DNA of 57,563 nt from Betaproteobacteria bacterium (lineage in GTDB: Bacteria; Pseudomonadota; Gammaproteobacteria; Burkholderiales; Rhodocyclaceae). The stretch's first letter is position 1. Every line of letters starts with the position of its first letter. The stretch spans positions 1-57,563 of the forward strand of contig WQZF01000009.1 in NCBI GenBank assembly GCA_009780885.1, read 5' to 3'. Below the pieces are notes generated by a model. That model was not told the origin of the DNA. It searched no databases and saw only the letters and a program-made list of their open reading frames with translations. The position numbers and the translations under genes are program-made. This document shows, piece after piece, positions 1 to 10,649 of this stretch.

Positions 1-66
1 CACCACTTGCTTGCGCCGTTCGTGCAGTTGCTCCAGTGTCGAATATCTTGCGTCGTCTTTTTCCAT
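1..66 (-). CDS. Truncated start of an IS630-like transposase/HTH protein (runs off left edge)
   Basis: An ATG at 66 opens a frame of 22 codons without a stop to the window edge. The peptide contains LEQLHERRKQVV, which resembles the first helix of the helix-turn-helix region of IS630-family transposases, where a short acidic start is followed by a basic ERRxxVV helix. It begins 50 bp after the metW stop on the same strand. A GGTGGAG stretch sits very close to the ATG, so ribosome spacing is poor. With only 22 residues the family assignment is an inference from pattern memory; it could equally be another small DNA-binding protein. Confidence 0.4.
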   Translation of the reverse strand, partial: MEKDDARYSTLEQLHERRKQVV

Positions 67-116
67 CTCCACCACATGGGGATCAATCCAAATATTTCAA
101 GTATTATCGTGCCGAG

Positions 117-719
117 TCAATATTTACCCAAACGCCCCAACCGGTACAAGGCGACGTCGGCGTTCAGGTTCGGGTCTTCCTCGACCCGGCGGCCCTCGTC
201 GAAAAACAGTCCTTCATGAATCACGATGTCGTGGTCGGCACAGAGGGTTTCAAAATCGGCGATGGTGAAAAAGCGCACGTTCGGCGAGTTGTACCACTGA
301 TACGGCAGGCTCTCGGAAACCGGCATGATGCCCCTGGAAATGGCTTCACGGTGACTGCGGTGACCGAAATTCGGGAAGGAGACGACGGCCTCGCGGCCGA
401 CGCGCAGCATTTCGCGCAACATCCGTTCGGTATGATGAACGGCTTGCAACGACAGGGACATGATGACATGGTCGAAAGCGTCGTTCTCAAAGCCCTTCAA
501 TCCTTCTTCGAGGTCGAACTGCAACACGTTGACCCCGTTCCCGATCGCGGCCAGCAGATTTTTCGGATCCTTGTCGACGCCATAGCCGTGAATACCGCGC
601 TCCTTGTTCAAAAAGGCCAGCAGGGCGCCATCGCCACAGCCAAGATCGAGCACGCGCTCTCCCGGAACGACCCAGCGCGCGATGACATCGAAGTCGAAAC
701 GGCCAAAGATTTCGGTCAT
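117..719 (-). CDS. metW: MetW, methionine biosynthesis methyltransferase-fold protein
   Basis: A 200-residue protein with the class I SAM-methyltransferase motif [12 protein letters not shown] at about residues 22-34 and the MetW signatures [14 protein letters not shown] and SFPNFGHR. In proteobacteria MetW pairs with MetX and is needed for, or stimulates, homoserine acylation in methionine synthesis; its own chemistry is not settled. The ATG overlaps the metX stop by four bases (ATGA), so the two are translationally coupled and share the SAM-responsive leader upstream of metX. Length and motif order match the family, and no defect is visible. Confidence 0.96.
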   Translation of the reverse strand: MTEIFGRFDFDVIARWVVPGERVLDLGCGDGALLAFLNKERGIHGYGVDKDPKNLLAAIGNGVNVLQFDLEEGLKGFENDAFDHVIMSLSLQAVHHTERMLREMLRVGREAVVSFPNFGHRSHREAISRGIMPVSESLPYQWYNSPNVRFFTIADFETLCADHDIVIHEGLFFDEGRRVEEDPNLNADVALYRLGRLGKY

Positions 720-1855
720 AGCTCAATGCGCTCCAGATAGGCGGCAATCGCCGCGTGGTAATGGGGATTGTCGAGAAGGAAGGAATCGTGGCCGCTGGCG
801 CAGTCGATTTCAGCGTAGCTGACGTTGCGCCTGTTGTGCAGCAGCGCATAGACGATCTCGCGGCTGCGCCCGGGCGAAAAACGCCAGTCGGTAGAAAACG
901 AGGCCACGAAGAAATCGGCCTTCGCGCGCGCCAGCGCCGCCTGCAAATCGCCGCCGTAGGCATGGGCGGGATCGAAATAATCGAGCGCCCGGGTAGTCAG
1001 GAGATAAGTGTTGGCGTCGAAGGAGGTAGCGAATTTGTCGCCCTGGTAGCGCAGATAGGACTCGATTTCAAAATCGGCGCCATAGCTGAAACTGCGGGCG
1101 CCGTGTTTCAACTGGCGCCCGAATTTTTCGCCCATCTGGTCGTTGGAAAGATAGGTAATGTGCCCGATCATCCGCGCCAGCCTGAGTCCCCGCGCCGGGA
1201 CCGTGCCGTGTTCGTAGTAATGGCCGCTGTGAAAATCCGGATCGCTCAGGATCGCCTGGCGCGCGACTTCGTTGAACGCGATGTTCTGCGCCGACAGTTG
1301 CGGAGCGGAGGCGATGACCAGCGCATGACGGATGCGGTCGGGAAATTGCAGCGTCCATTCCAGCGCCTGCATCCCGCCCAGCGAGCCGCCGATCACGGCA
1401 GCCCAGCAGTCGATGCCGAGATGATCGGCAAGCCGCGCCTGCGCCGCGACCCAATCGTCGACCGTCAGCAGCGGGAAATCGGCCCCGTAGGGTTTGCCCG
1501 TTTCCGGATTGATCGAAACCGGGCCGGTGGAGCCGTAACAACCGCCGAGGTTATTGACCCCGACGACGAAGAACTGGTTGGTGTCGAGCGGTTTTCCAGG
1601 CCCGACGAGGTTGTCCCACCAGCCGGCTTGTTGCGGGGCATCGGCACTCAATCCGGCGACGTGGTGGTTGCCGGCGAGCGCGTGGCAGACGAGCACGGCG
1701 TTGCTGCCGCTGGCGTTGAGTTCCCCGTAGGTTTCAAAGACAAGCTCGAAGGCGGGCAAGACCGCTCCGCTTTTCAGCGAGAGTGGCGTCGTAAAGCGCG
1801 CCTTTTGCGGCTTCACGACGCCGACGGAACCCGGCGCGGGATGGAATGGCTTCAT
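716..1855 (-). CDS. metX: MetX, homoserine O-acyltransferase
   Basis: A 379-residue alpha/beta-hydrolase-fold enzyme that activates homoserine by O-acylation, the first committed step to methionine. The nucleophile elbow [12 protein letters not shown] is clear, with the catalytic serine in GGSLGG, and the late CASGHDSFL motif supplies the histidine of the triad. MetX proteins that come with MetW in proteobacteria often use succinyl-CoA rather than acetyl-CoA; sequence reading alone does not settle the donor here. The gene starts directly after a SAM-II-type riboswitch and terminator (1870-1968), so expression should fall when S-adenosylmethionine is plentiful. metW follows with a 4-bp overlap. 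Confidence 0.96.
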   Translation of the reverse strand: MKPFHPAPGSVGVVKPQKARFTTPLSLKSGAVLPAFELVFETYGELNASGSNAVLVCHALAGNHHVAGLSADAPQQAGWWDNLVGPGKPLDTNQFFVVGVNNLGGCYGSTGPVSINPETGKPYGADFPLLTVDDWVAAQARLADHLGIDCWAAVIGGSLGGMQALEWTLQFPDRIRHALVIASAPQLSAQNIAFNEVARQAILSDPDFHSGHYYEHGTVPARGLRLARMIGHITYLSNDQMGEKFGRQLKHGARSFSYGADFEIESYLRYQGDKFATSFDANTYLLTTRALDYFDPAHAYGGDLQAALARAKADFFVASFSTDWRFSPGRSREIVYALLHNRRNVSYAEIDCASGHDSFLLDNPHYHAAIAAYLERIEL

Positions 1856-1869
1856 ATCTCTCCAAAAAC

Positions 1870-1904
1870 AAAAAACCCGATCAGCGAAGCAGCGCGGACC
1901 GGGT
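1870..1904 (-). terminator. Intrinsic terminator of the metX leader
   Basis: Read on the minus strand, CCCGGTC and GATCGGG form a GC-rich stem with a loop containing GCGCTGCTTCGC, followed directly by a run of T. It lies between the SAM-II-type aptamer and the metX ATG. This is where a transcriptional riboswitch expression platform would be, so it probably aborts transcription when SAM is bound. Confidence 0.8.
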
Positions 1905-1910
1905 TGCCCT

Positions 1911-1968
1911 CGCTTTAGCCGTATTTTTTGAGCGCCCGCAAGCTGATCGGATCAAATCGGCGCTGTGA
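1911..1968 (-). promoter_or_regulatory. SAM-II-type riboswitch aptamer upstream of metX
   Basis: On the minus strand the leader has the SAM-II layout: a P1 stem AGCGCC...GGCGCT (6 perfect pairs), CGATTTGATC after the 5' arm, the CTTGCGGGCGC block, an A-rich run, and the conserved GGCTAAAGCG tail. The CCG of the loop can pair with CGG just before CTAAA, giving the pseudoknot. SAM-II riboswitches are known upstream of metA/metX/metF-type genes in proteobacteria. Position directly before an intrinsic terminator and metX agrees with SAM feedback. Recognised by eye; a covariance-model search would settle it. Confidence 0.82.
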
Positions 1969-2063
1969 GAGAAGGAAATTAGCCGCTGCCTTGGCAAAAG
2001 TCAATGTCTTGCCGCGCCAGAAGGTCTTTCGCCCGGAAAGGGAAGCCGAAAAAATCTCGACCA

Positions 2064-2141
2064 ATTTTCTAAATTACTGTAATAATTCTTAATCAAAACT
2101 CACTACTGTAGCCGAACATTATTTAAGTAAATTTAGAAAAT
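2064..2141 (+). repeat. Dispersed TIR element, copy 1 (78 bp)
   Basis: Perfect 12-bp terminal inverted repeats ATTTTCTAAATT and AATTTAGAAAAT enclose an AT-rich core with CTACTGTAG at 2103-2111, then CCGAACATTATTTAAG. Just inside the ends, ACTGTAATAAT faces ATTATTTAAGT, so the inverted repeat extends imperfectly to roughly 25 bp per arm. It lies 14 bp after the stop of the ferredoxin reductase (both read leftward) and upstream of the metX leader. No target duplication is obvious. Confidence 0.9.
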
Positions 2142-2155
2142 AAAGGGTTTTCTCC

Positions 2156-3181
2156 TTAGACCGGAGGCGCATTGGCGAATTCAAAGGAGTCGGCAAAAAA
2201 TTCGTCTTCCGGCAAGCCGCAGCGTTCGCCAAAGTCATGCCGCGCGGCGGCGACCAGCCCAGGAGCGCCGCAAACATAGGCCTGCCAGCCGGAAAGGTCG
2301 GGCAGATCGCGCATCGCCGCTTCATGGACCAGCCCCGTCCGGCCTGTCCATTGCTCTTCGGCGGAGGCTTCCGAGAGCACCGGAATGTAACGCAACGCGG
2401 GATGCTCCTTTTCCCATTTCGCCGCAAGCGCGTCGAGATACAGCCCGGCGCGGTTGCGCGCGCCCCAGTACAGGCTGACGGGGCGGGCGCTGCGCGTGGC
2501 GATCAAGTGTTCGATCATGCCTTTGACGGGGGCGAATCCAGTACCGCCAGCAACGAACAGAATGGGTTTGTCGCTTTCCTCGCGCAGGAAAAAACTGCCG
2601 AACGGGCCTTCGAGACGCAGGATGTCGCGCTCTTTCATCGTCGAGAAAACCTGTTCGGTAAAGACCCCGCCGGGAATGCGACGGATGTGCAGTTGCAGGA
2701 ATTCGTCGTCGTGCGGCGCATTGGCGAGCGAGAAACTGCGGCGCTCGCCGTTCTTCAGCAGGAAGTCGATGTATTGCCCGGCAAGGAAGCGCAGGCTTTC
2801 GCCCGCCGGGAGTTTCAGTTTCAGTTCGATCACGTCTTCCGCCAGTGGGGTGCGTTTTTCAACGCGCGCGGGAAGGATTTTGACCGGAATCCCGCTCTGC
2901 GCCGCGACGATCCTGACCGCGATGCGAACATCGCTCGTGGCGTGGGCGCAGCACAACAGGGCCTTCCCCGCCGCCTTGTCGTCTTCCGAAAGCGCCTGTT
3001 CCTGCGTCTTGCCGTGGTTGACCGTCCCCTCGAGCACCGTCGCGCGGCAAGCGCCGCAAGCACCGTGACGGCACCCGCAAGGCAGGTTGATGCCCTGGCG
3101 CAGCGCCGCTTCCAGAATCGTTTCGTCGCTCCCGATCCTGATTTGTTGCCCGGAAGGGGAAAATGTCGCCTGAAAATCCAT
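2156..3181 (-). CDS. 2Fe-2S/FAD/NAD(P)H oxidoreductase (CDP-6-deoxyglucoseen reductase-like)
   Basis: A 341-residue electron-transfer flavoprotein. The N-terminal plant-type ferredoxin domain has Cys37-x4-Cys42-x2-Cys45 and a distal Cys77/78; the FAD domain carries RSFSLAN, and the NAD domain carries GGTGFAPVKG. Domain order is ferredoxin-FAD-NAD, as in AscD-type reductases and the reductase parts of ring oxygenases. Proteins like this occur widely in betaproteobacteria as stand-alone genes near the start of housekeeping clusters, with an unsettled partner. No dideoxysugar genes are nearby, so the historical family name should not be taken as function. The next gene is divergent (3294). Confidence 0.88.
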   Translation of the reverse strand: MDFQATFSPSGQQIRIGSDETILEAALRQGINLPCGCRHGACGACRATVLEGTVNHGKTQEQALSEDDKAAGKALLCCAHATSDVRIAVRIVAAQSGIPVKILPARVEKRTPLAEDVIELKLKLPAGESLRFLAGQYIDFLLKNGERRSFSLANAPHDDEFLQLHIRRIPGGVFTEQVFSTMKERDILRLEGPFGSFFLREESDKPILFVAGGTGFAPVKGMIEHLIATRSARPVSLYWGARNRAGLYLDALAAKWEKEHPALRYIPVLSEASAEEQWTGRTGLVHEAAMRDLPDLSGWQAYVCGAPGLVAAARHDFGERCGLPEDEFFADSFEFANAPPV

Positions 3182-3293
3182 GATTGCCGGTCTCCTGTGT
3201 CTGTAAGTCGCCCCGGGGTGTCCGGGTTTTTTTTCGGAAATCGCTATTATGTCGCTTTGCCTGGTCTTTTTTACACCCCGATAGAACCCCTCG

Positions 3294-4214
3294 ATGCGAA
3301 GATTATTACTTGTCGGTTGCGGCGATATTGCCTGGCGCGCGCTGCCGCGTCTCGTTTCCCGCTACCGCGTCCATGCCGTCCTGCGCGATGCCGCCGATTG
3401 CGCGCGCTGGCGAGACGCCGGGGCGGTACCGCTGGTAGCGGATCTCGACTGCCGCAGGAGTCTCTCGCGCCTGGCCGGAATCGCCAATGATGTCTTGCAT
3501 CTGGCGCCGCCCCCGGGCGAAGGTGAAGCCGACCTTCGGACGCGCCGGCTGCTCGCGGCCTTGCTGCGTCCTCGCGAGGGAAAATCCGGGAATGGCGCGA
3601 CTCTGCCGCAACGCCTGATTTACATCAGCACCACCGGGGTTTATGGGGATTGCGGCGGAACGCTGATCGACGAAACGCGCCGCGTTCTGCCGCAAAGCGC
3701 GCGGGCGCGGCGACGCCTCGACGCAGAGCGCCAGGTTCGCCGCCTGGGAAAAAGCGGCGTGCTGACGAGCATCCTGCGCGTGCCGGGGATTTACGCCGAG
3801 GATCGCCTGCCGCTGGCGCGGATCGCGGCGCAGACACCGGGGTTGCGCGCGGAAGACGATGTATTTACCGGGCATATCCACGCCGACGACCTCGCGACGC
3901 TCTGTCTCTCCGCGTTGAGGCGCGGACGCGCAAACCGCGTTTATCACGCCTGCGACGATTCGCGGTTGAAGATGAGCGATTATTTCGATCTCGTTGCCGC
4001 CGCATTCGCGCTCCCCACGCCGCCTCGAATCGGGCGCAAGGAAGCGGCGCAGAGGCTGTCGCCGCTACAGTATTCCTTCATGTGCGAGTCGCGCCGCCTG
4101 GACAACCGGCGTCTGAAGAAGGAATTGAAAATCCGCCTGCGTTTCCCCGACGCAGGCAGGACGATCAAGGCGATGGCTGCGAGCGCAGACTCCGGAAAGA
4201 GCGAAATCGGGTAA
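3294..4214 (+). CDS. Atypical SDR / NAD-dependent epimerase-like protein (YeeZ type)
   Basis: 306 residues. A Rossmann start MRRLLLVGCGDIAWR gives a dinucleotide-binding loop, followed by LIYISTTGVYGDCGG around the usual active-site strand and by HADDLATL near the substrate side. The YxxxK catalytic pair of classical SDRs is not evident after the tyrosine of GVYG, so it belongs with atypical SDRs whose chemistry is uncertain. It starts about 110 bp from the divergent ferredoxin reductase. The next ORF begins 3 bp after its stop, so the two are probably cotranscribed. Function is not assignable beyond fold. Confidence 0.8.
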   Translation: MRRLLLVGCGDIAWRALPRLVSRYRVHAVLRDAADCARWRDAGAVPLVADLDCRRSLSRLAGIANDVLHLAPPPGEGEADLRTRRLLAALLRPREGKSGNGATLPQRLIYISTTGVYGDCGGTLIDETRRVLPQSARARRRLDAERQVRRLGKSGVLTSILRVPGIYAEDRLPLARIAAQTPGLRAEDDVFTGHIHADDLATLCLSALRRGRANRVYHACDDSRLKMSDYFDLVAAAFALPTPPRIGRKEAAQRLSPLQYSFMCESRRLDNRRLKKELKIRLRFPDAGRTIKAMAASADSGKSEIG

Positions 4215-4217
4215 ACC

Positions 4218-4643
4218 ATGAACATGCTGATCCTTAAAGCCCTGCATATCTTTTTTGTCATCAGTTGGTTTGCCGGGTTGTTTTACCTGCCGCGCATTTT
4301 CGTCAACCTGGCAATGACGCCGCCGGAAAGTGCAGCGGAGCGGGAACGCCTGCTGCTGATGGCAGGCAAGCTTTACCGCTTCATGACCCCCCTGGGTATT
4401 CTCGCGCTGGCCCTGGGCCTGTGGTCGGGGATCGTTTTCTGGGGTTTCTCCGGAGGCTGGATACACACAAAAACGCTGCTGGCAGCCTTCCTGGCGGCTT
4501 ATCACCTTTATTGCGGCCGGCTCTTGCGCGCTTTCGCCGCTGGCGGGAACCGCCATGGGCATGTCTGGTTCCGCTGGTTCAACGAGATCCCGGTGCTGGT
4601 GTTGCTGATGGCCGTTTTTCTCGCGGTGCTCAAGCCGTTCTGA
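4218..4643 (+). CDS. hemJ: HemJ/CopD-family membrane protein (probable protoporphyrinogen oxidase)
   Basis: 141 residues with four predicted membrane segments. The start motif KALHIFFVISWFAGLFYLPR carries the conserved histidine (His10), the middle has WIHTKTLLAAFLAAYH, and the end has FNEIPVLVLL...KPF, all typical of the HemJ family. HemJ replaces HemG/HemY for oxidising protoporphyrinogen IX in many bacteria. It follows the SDR gene with a 3-bp gap, suggesting one transcript. Whether this copy is the only protoporphyrinogen oxidase of the organism cannot be told from the window. Confidence 0.78.
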   Translation: MNMLILKALHIFFVISWFAGLFYLPRIFVNLAMTPPESAAERERLLLMAGKLYRFMTPLGILALALGLWSGIVFWGFSGGWIHTKTLLAAFLAAYHLYCGRLLRAFAAGGNRHGHVWFRWFNEIPVLVLLMAVFLAVLKPF

Positions 4644-4712
4644 AGGCTGGCTTCATATCCCTGTGCTTGCTCCCTTCTGGCGCAAGCCTAATCCGATTCT
4701 CAAGGATTTTTC

Positions 4713-5867
4713 ATGCAGAATAATTTTTTTGGCACCTGTCCGCGCGGACTGGAAACGGTGCTGGCTTCCGAATTGCAGGCGCTCGGCGCGTCTGAGACTA
4801 CCGCCGCGAAAGGTGGCGGCGGCGTCCATTTTTGCGGCGATTGGGGGGTTGCGATGGCGGCCAATCTCCATTCGCGCATTGCGTCGCGCATCCTGTTCCA
4901 GGTGAGCGAAGGGGCCTATCGCAACGAGGACGATGTTTACCGTCAGGCGCTGGAAACGCCATGGTCCCGCTGGTTTACGCCCGATCAGACCTTGCGCGTC
5001 GACGTCACCGCCAGCAAGAGTCCGCTGAAGAGCCTGAATTTCATCACGCTGCGGATCAAGGACGGCGTTTGCGACCGCATGCGCCGCGAACATGGCCGGC
5101 GGCCGAGCGTCGAGGCGCGAACGCCGGATGTGCGTATCGCCGCCTTTTTGTCTGCCGACCGTTGCGCGCTTTATCTCGACACCTCCGGCACGCCGCTGTG
5201 GCAGCGCGGATTGCGGCAGAAAACCGTCGTGGCGCCGTTGAAGGAAAATCTCGCCGCCGGCCTGCTGCATCTTTCCGGCTGGCGGCCGGGAATGGCCCTG
5301 CTCGATCCGATGTGCGGCAGCGGCACGCTGCTGATGGAAGCGGCGCAAATGGCGCTGGGAATCGCGCCGGGCAAGCGCCGCGGGTTCGGGTTCGAGCGTC
5401 TGCTGAATTTCGACGCTGCCTTGTGGGAAAAGCTGCGTCAGGCTGCGCGGGAACAGGAAGTAGAGCAGGGCGGATCCGCAGAAATCCTGATTCATGGCAG
5501 CGACCACACGCCGGAGGCGGTGCGCGCGGCGCGGGCCAATCTGGATCGCGCGGGGCTTCTGGAGGCGGTCTGCCTGGAAGAAGGCGATATTCTCGAAATC
5601 GTTCCGCCCACGCCCCAGGGGGTGTTGCTGTGCAACCCGCCCTATGGAACGCGGATCGAGGAAGAGGAAACGCTGGCCGCTTTCTATCCCCGCCTGGGCG
5701 ATGCGTTGAAACGGAATTTTGCCGGTTGGGAGGCTTATTTCTTCTCCGCCGATCTGCGCATGCCCAAACTGGTCGGATTGAAAGCGCATTGCCGCACCCC
5801 GCTTTTCAACGGGGCGCTCGAATGCCGCCTGTTCGGATTCCGGATGGTCGCGGGCAGCAACCGCTGA
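4713..5867 (+). CDS. rlmL: THUMP-domain rRNA guanine-N2 methyltransferase, RlmL type
   Basis: 384 residues: an N-terminal ferredoxin-like/THUMP region (about 1-160) and a Rossmann methyltransferase with DPMCGSGT at 198-205 and the catalytic NPPYG at 308-312. It matches the N-terminal (RlmL) half of the E. coli RlmKL fusion, which methylates G2445 of 23S rRNA; no RlmK-like half is attached, as is usual outside enterics. It ends 24 bp before a strong bidirectional terminator shared with the convergent cytochrome gene. Confidence 0.9.
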   Translation: MQNNFFGTCPRGLETVLASELQALGASETTAAKGGGGVHFCGDWGVAMAANLHSRIASRILFQVSEGAYRNEDDVYRQALETPWSRWFTPDQTLRVDVTASKSPLKSLNFITLRIKDGVCDRMRREHGRRPSVEARTPDVRIAAFLSADRCALYLDTSGTPLWQRGLRQKTVVAPLKENLAAGLLHLSGWRPGMALLDPMCGSGTLLMEAAQMALGIAPGKRRGFGFERLLNFDAALWEKLRQAAREQEVEQGGSAEILIHGSDHTPEAVRAARANLDRAGLLEAVCLEEGDILEIVPPTPQGVLLCNPPYGTRIEEEETLAAFYPRLGDALKRNFAGWEAYFFSADLRMPKLVGLKAHCRTPLFNGALECRLFGFRMVAGSNR

Positions 5868-5890
5868 ACCGGAACCTGTTCGCTTCCTGC

Positions 5891-5933
5891 AAAAAAATAT
5901 CCGCCACGGAAAATCCTGTGGCGGATATTTTTT
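5891..5933. terminator. Bidirectional intrinsic terminator
   Basis: A-rich run, stem TATCCGCCAC / GTGGCGGATA, and a run of T. It works for both rlmL (plus) and the convergent cytochrome c gene (minus), whose stops flank it within 24 bp. Confidence 0.93.
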
Positions 5934-5951
5934 GAAGTTGGGCAGGCGTTT

Positions 5952-6653
5952 CTATTTCATGCTGGCAAGATAGCGGGCAAGGGCTTCGATGTCCTTGTCG
6001 GTCAGCCAATGGGTATTGTTCGTCATTTCGGCGTTCAGGCGCTCGCCTGTCTTATCGCGGTAGCGGTGCAGGGTCAAGGCAATGTACTCGTAGTGCTGCC
6101 CGGCAATGCGCGGGATGGTTTCATCGCCACGTCCGTGCGGGCCGTGGCAACGCTGGCAGAGTTGCACGAACCGGATCTTGGCCAGCTTGTCCGTTTCGGG
6201 ATACGTCTTGCCGGTGGGAACCGCTTTCATTCTGTTGTAATAAACAGCCAGCCCTGCGCGCTCCTCCGGCTTCAGGAATTTCATCAGTCCTTCCATGAAT
6301 TCGTTGCGCCGCCCGCCGTGAACAAACAATTCGATCTGGCGGAACAGGTAGTGGATATTCTGTTCTGCCAGATTGGGCACTTCGGGAAGAACGCTGACGC
6401 CCTTGTCTCCATGACAATTGGAACAAAATTCGGAGATTCTCTTCCCTGTGACGAAGGCGGCGTCGGCAGTGGCCTTGTCGTTGATCAACCGGTTCAAGGT
6501 TTCCATGTCGATGATCGGCTGTTGCTGCTGGGCCCGGCACGGCAAGGTTCCCAGCGAAAACAGCGCGATGACCAGCAGTATTCCCTTCAGCAGAAAAAAA
6601 ACCGGAGAACGCGACGGGTACAGCCGGTTCTCATTCAGGGATGAGGGATCCAT
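5952..6653 (-). CDS. Di-heme cytochrome c, c4-like, exported
   Basis: 233 residues. A hydrophobic segment at about 18-37 ending near CRAQQQ looks like a Sec signal peptide with a rather long N region. Two CxxCH haem sites follow: CSNCH (77-81) and CQRCH (166-170), each starting one cytochrome c domain, with candidate distal methionines such as NRMKAVP and AEMTNN. Size and arrangement fit the cytochrome c4 family, periplasmic electron carriers to terminal oxidases or peroxidases. It stands alone, convergent with rlmL. Its redox partner is not shown; the di-heme peroxidase at 9607 is a candidate only by proximity. Confidence 0.85.
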   Translation of the reverse strand: MDPSSLNENRLYPSRSPVFFLLKGILLVIALFSLGTLPCRAQQQQPIIDMETLNRLINDKATADAAFVTGKRISEFCSNCHGDKGVSVLPEVPNLAEQNIHYLFRQIELFVHGGRRNEFMEGLMKFLKPEERAGLAVYYNRMKAVPTGKTYPETDKLAKIRFVQLCQRCHGPHGRGDETIPRIAGQHYEYIALTLHRYRDKTGERLNAEMTNNTHWLTDKDIEALARYLASMK

Positions 6654-6989
6654 CGAATTGGTCTCGGGTGAAATTGGAAGGGAGAAATTTGAATCGCAAA
6701 CTTGGGGTTGGGCAACAGACAGATTTTGAAAAACATCGACATCGGCAGAACGAATGAAACATTAGCTCAAACAAAAAAGCAAGTCTGGAAAGCTGCGCAT
6801 AATATAGCGCTTGAGTATATCGTATGGGCGGTCAAAATTGGCATTTTGCTCATGATTCATGTTAAGCCCTCCGATGAAGAACATTGCATTCTTATAGCGA
6901 TTCCGAAAAATCCTCAAGCTTTTTCGACTTCCTCTTGCCATACCCGAGTCTCGTTCAAGGCGCCCGGTTTTTTTGGGATCGCTACAGGC
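6654..6989. other. Intergenic region between cytochrome c start and tgt end
   Basis: 336 bp, more AT-rich than the surrounding genes. I see no convincing gene; a short plus-strand frame here runs into the tgt coding region and has no recognisable domain. A near-palindrome GCGCATAATATAGCGC lies at 6795-6810, possibly a regulator site for the minus-strand cytochrome gene. No clear intrinsic terminator follows tgt. Confidence 0.5.
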
Positions 6990-9177
<2,188 letters not shown>

Positions 9178-9302
9178 GAAGCGTGCGGACATGTGCTGCT
9201 GGCGCGCAACTTGTCCGGAGGCGATGAATCGGAGATAATCCGCGTTCTTCGGATTTTGTGCGTTCTCTCTGTGCAAAACTGGAGAACAGGCAACGGAATC
9301 AG

Positions 9303-9389
9303 GCCGAAGTGGCGGAATCGGTAGACGCAGCGGACTCAAAATCCGCCGCTGGCAACAGCGTGAGAGTTCGAGTCTCTCCTTCGGCACCA
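9303..9389 (+). tRNA. tRNA-Leu (anticodon CAA)
   Basis: 87 nt including an encoded CCA. The acceptor stem GCCGAAG pairs with CTTCGGC, the anticodon loop CTCAAAA gives CAA, a long variable arm (class II tRNA) follows, and the T arm carries GTTCGAGTC. The D arm has TGGCGGAATCGGTAGACGC, typical of bacterial leucine tRNAs. Confidence 0.97.
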
Positions 9390-9606
9390 ATCATAAAAAA
9401 ATCCCTTGCCGCCTGGACAATCGCATTGCGCGACAGACCTCCAGGAAGGGCTTAATTTCCTCACACATTTCTCGCGGCTGGATTAAAGTTGTGGAACAGG
9501 GGAGAATGTTCTTCCACGCTGCCCGGATTTCGAGAACCGAATCGCGGCGGATTTTAGCATGGCCGCGATAAACGGGTTCCGCAGCCGAAATACGGAGTTC
9601 GATGAA

Positions 9607-10647
9607 ATGAACGGTGTTTTCTGGAATTTTTGGGTCCCGCCCTTTTTACGCCTTTGTGCCGGAATACTGGGCGCGGCGGGAATCCTGACTGCCGCCATGG
9701 CAACCTCCAACGAGCCGATCAAGCCGCTTCCGCCCAATCCGAAAATCGATTTGCGCAAGCTGCGCCTCGGAGAGCGTTTGTTCAACGATCCCCGCCTCTC
9801 CGCCGACGGTCTCGTCTCCTGCGCTTCCTGTCATAACCTGTATGGCAGCGGCGGCGCCGATCCGCGCCCGCGTTCGATTGGAGCCAAGGGCGTCGAGGGC
9901 ACGGTCAACGCTCCTTCGGTGTTCAATGCGGCAAACAGTTTCCGCCAGTTCTGGGACGGTCGCGCCCTCACGCTGGAAGATCAGATCGGGATGGTCGTCG
10001 TCACCCCCGCCGATTTCGGCACGACATGGGATGCCCTTCTCTCCAAACTCAAGCAGGATGCCGAAATCTCTTCGATGTTCAGGGCGATCTATCCTGACGG
10101 GCTTAGCGCGAAAAACGTTTCCGACGCCATTGCAAGCTTCGAGCGCACCCTGCCTGCGCCATCGCGCTTCGACCGTTATTTGCAGGGAGACGCCTCGGCG
10201 ATCAGCGACGATGAACGGAAGGGATACGAAAAATTCAAGGCATACGGCTGTGTCGCCTGTCATCAGGGAGTCAATGTCGGCGGCAACATGTTCCAGATAT
10301 TTGGCGTCATCGGCAATTACTTCCAGGATCGGGGCCAACCCAAGCCTGCCGATCTGGGGCGTTACAACGTCACCAAAAACGAAGATGACAAATACGTGTT
10401 CAAGGTGCCGAGCCTGCGCAACGTTGCCCTGACCGCGCCTTATTTCCATGATGGCTCGGTGCCAACGCTCGAAGCGGCGGTCAGCATCATGTTCAAGTAC
10501 CAATTGGGCCGCAGCGCCTCGGGTGAAGACATGGCGCTGATCGTCAAATTCCTCAAGACCCTGACAGCAGAAACCCTGGAAAAATCGATGACGGGCAATC
10601 TTCCTGGAAAGGAACCCGCGCCGCTCTCTCGCGGGAGGGAAAAATAA
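9607..10647 (+). CDS. Di-heme cytochrome c peroxidase (CcpA/MauG family)
   Basis: Start taken at ATG 9607: GGAG lies 9 bp upstream and the peptide then begins with a proper signal peptide (hydrophobic to about residue 31). An ATG 48 bp earlier is less likely. The 346-residue product has haem sites CASCH (72-76) and CVACH (215-219) and the peroxidase signatures NAPSVFNA, FWDGRA, VPSLRNV and APYFHDG. Bacterial di-heme peroxidases reduce hydrogen peroxide with electrons from small cytochromes in the periplasm. The kinase gene follows after 2 bp, so it is probably cotranscribed with the signalling pair. Confidence 0.9.
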   Translation: MNGVFWNFWVPPFLRLCAGILGAAGILTAAMATSNEPIKPLPPNPKIDLRKLRLGERLFNDPRLSADGLVSCASCHNLYGSGGADPRPRSIGAKGVEGTVNAPSVFNAANSFRQFWDGRALTLEDQIGMVVVTPADFGTTWDALLSKLKQDAEISSMFRAIYPDGLSAKNVSDAIASFERTLPAPSRFDRYLQGDASAISDDERKGYEKFKAYGCVACHQGVNVGGNMFQIFGVIGNYFQDRGQPKPADLGRYNVTKNEDDKYVFKVPSLRNVALTAPYFHDGSVPTLEAAVSIMFKYQLGRSASGEDMALIVKFLKTLTAETLEKSMTGNLPGKEPAPLSRGREK

Positions 10648-10649
10648 TC

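Noticed and set aside
755-1918. Plus-strand open frame of 387 codons
   Set aside because: Antisense to metX and also crosses the metX riboswitch and terminator.
4653-5789. Minus-strand open frame of 378 codons
   Set aside because: Antisense to rlmL; product is Gln/Arg-rich without motifs.
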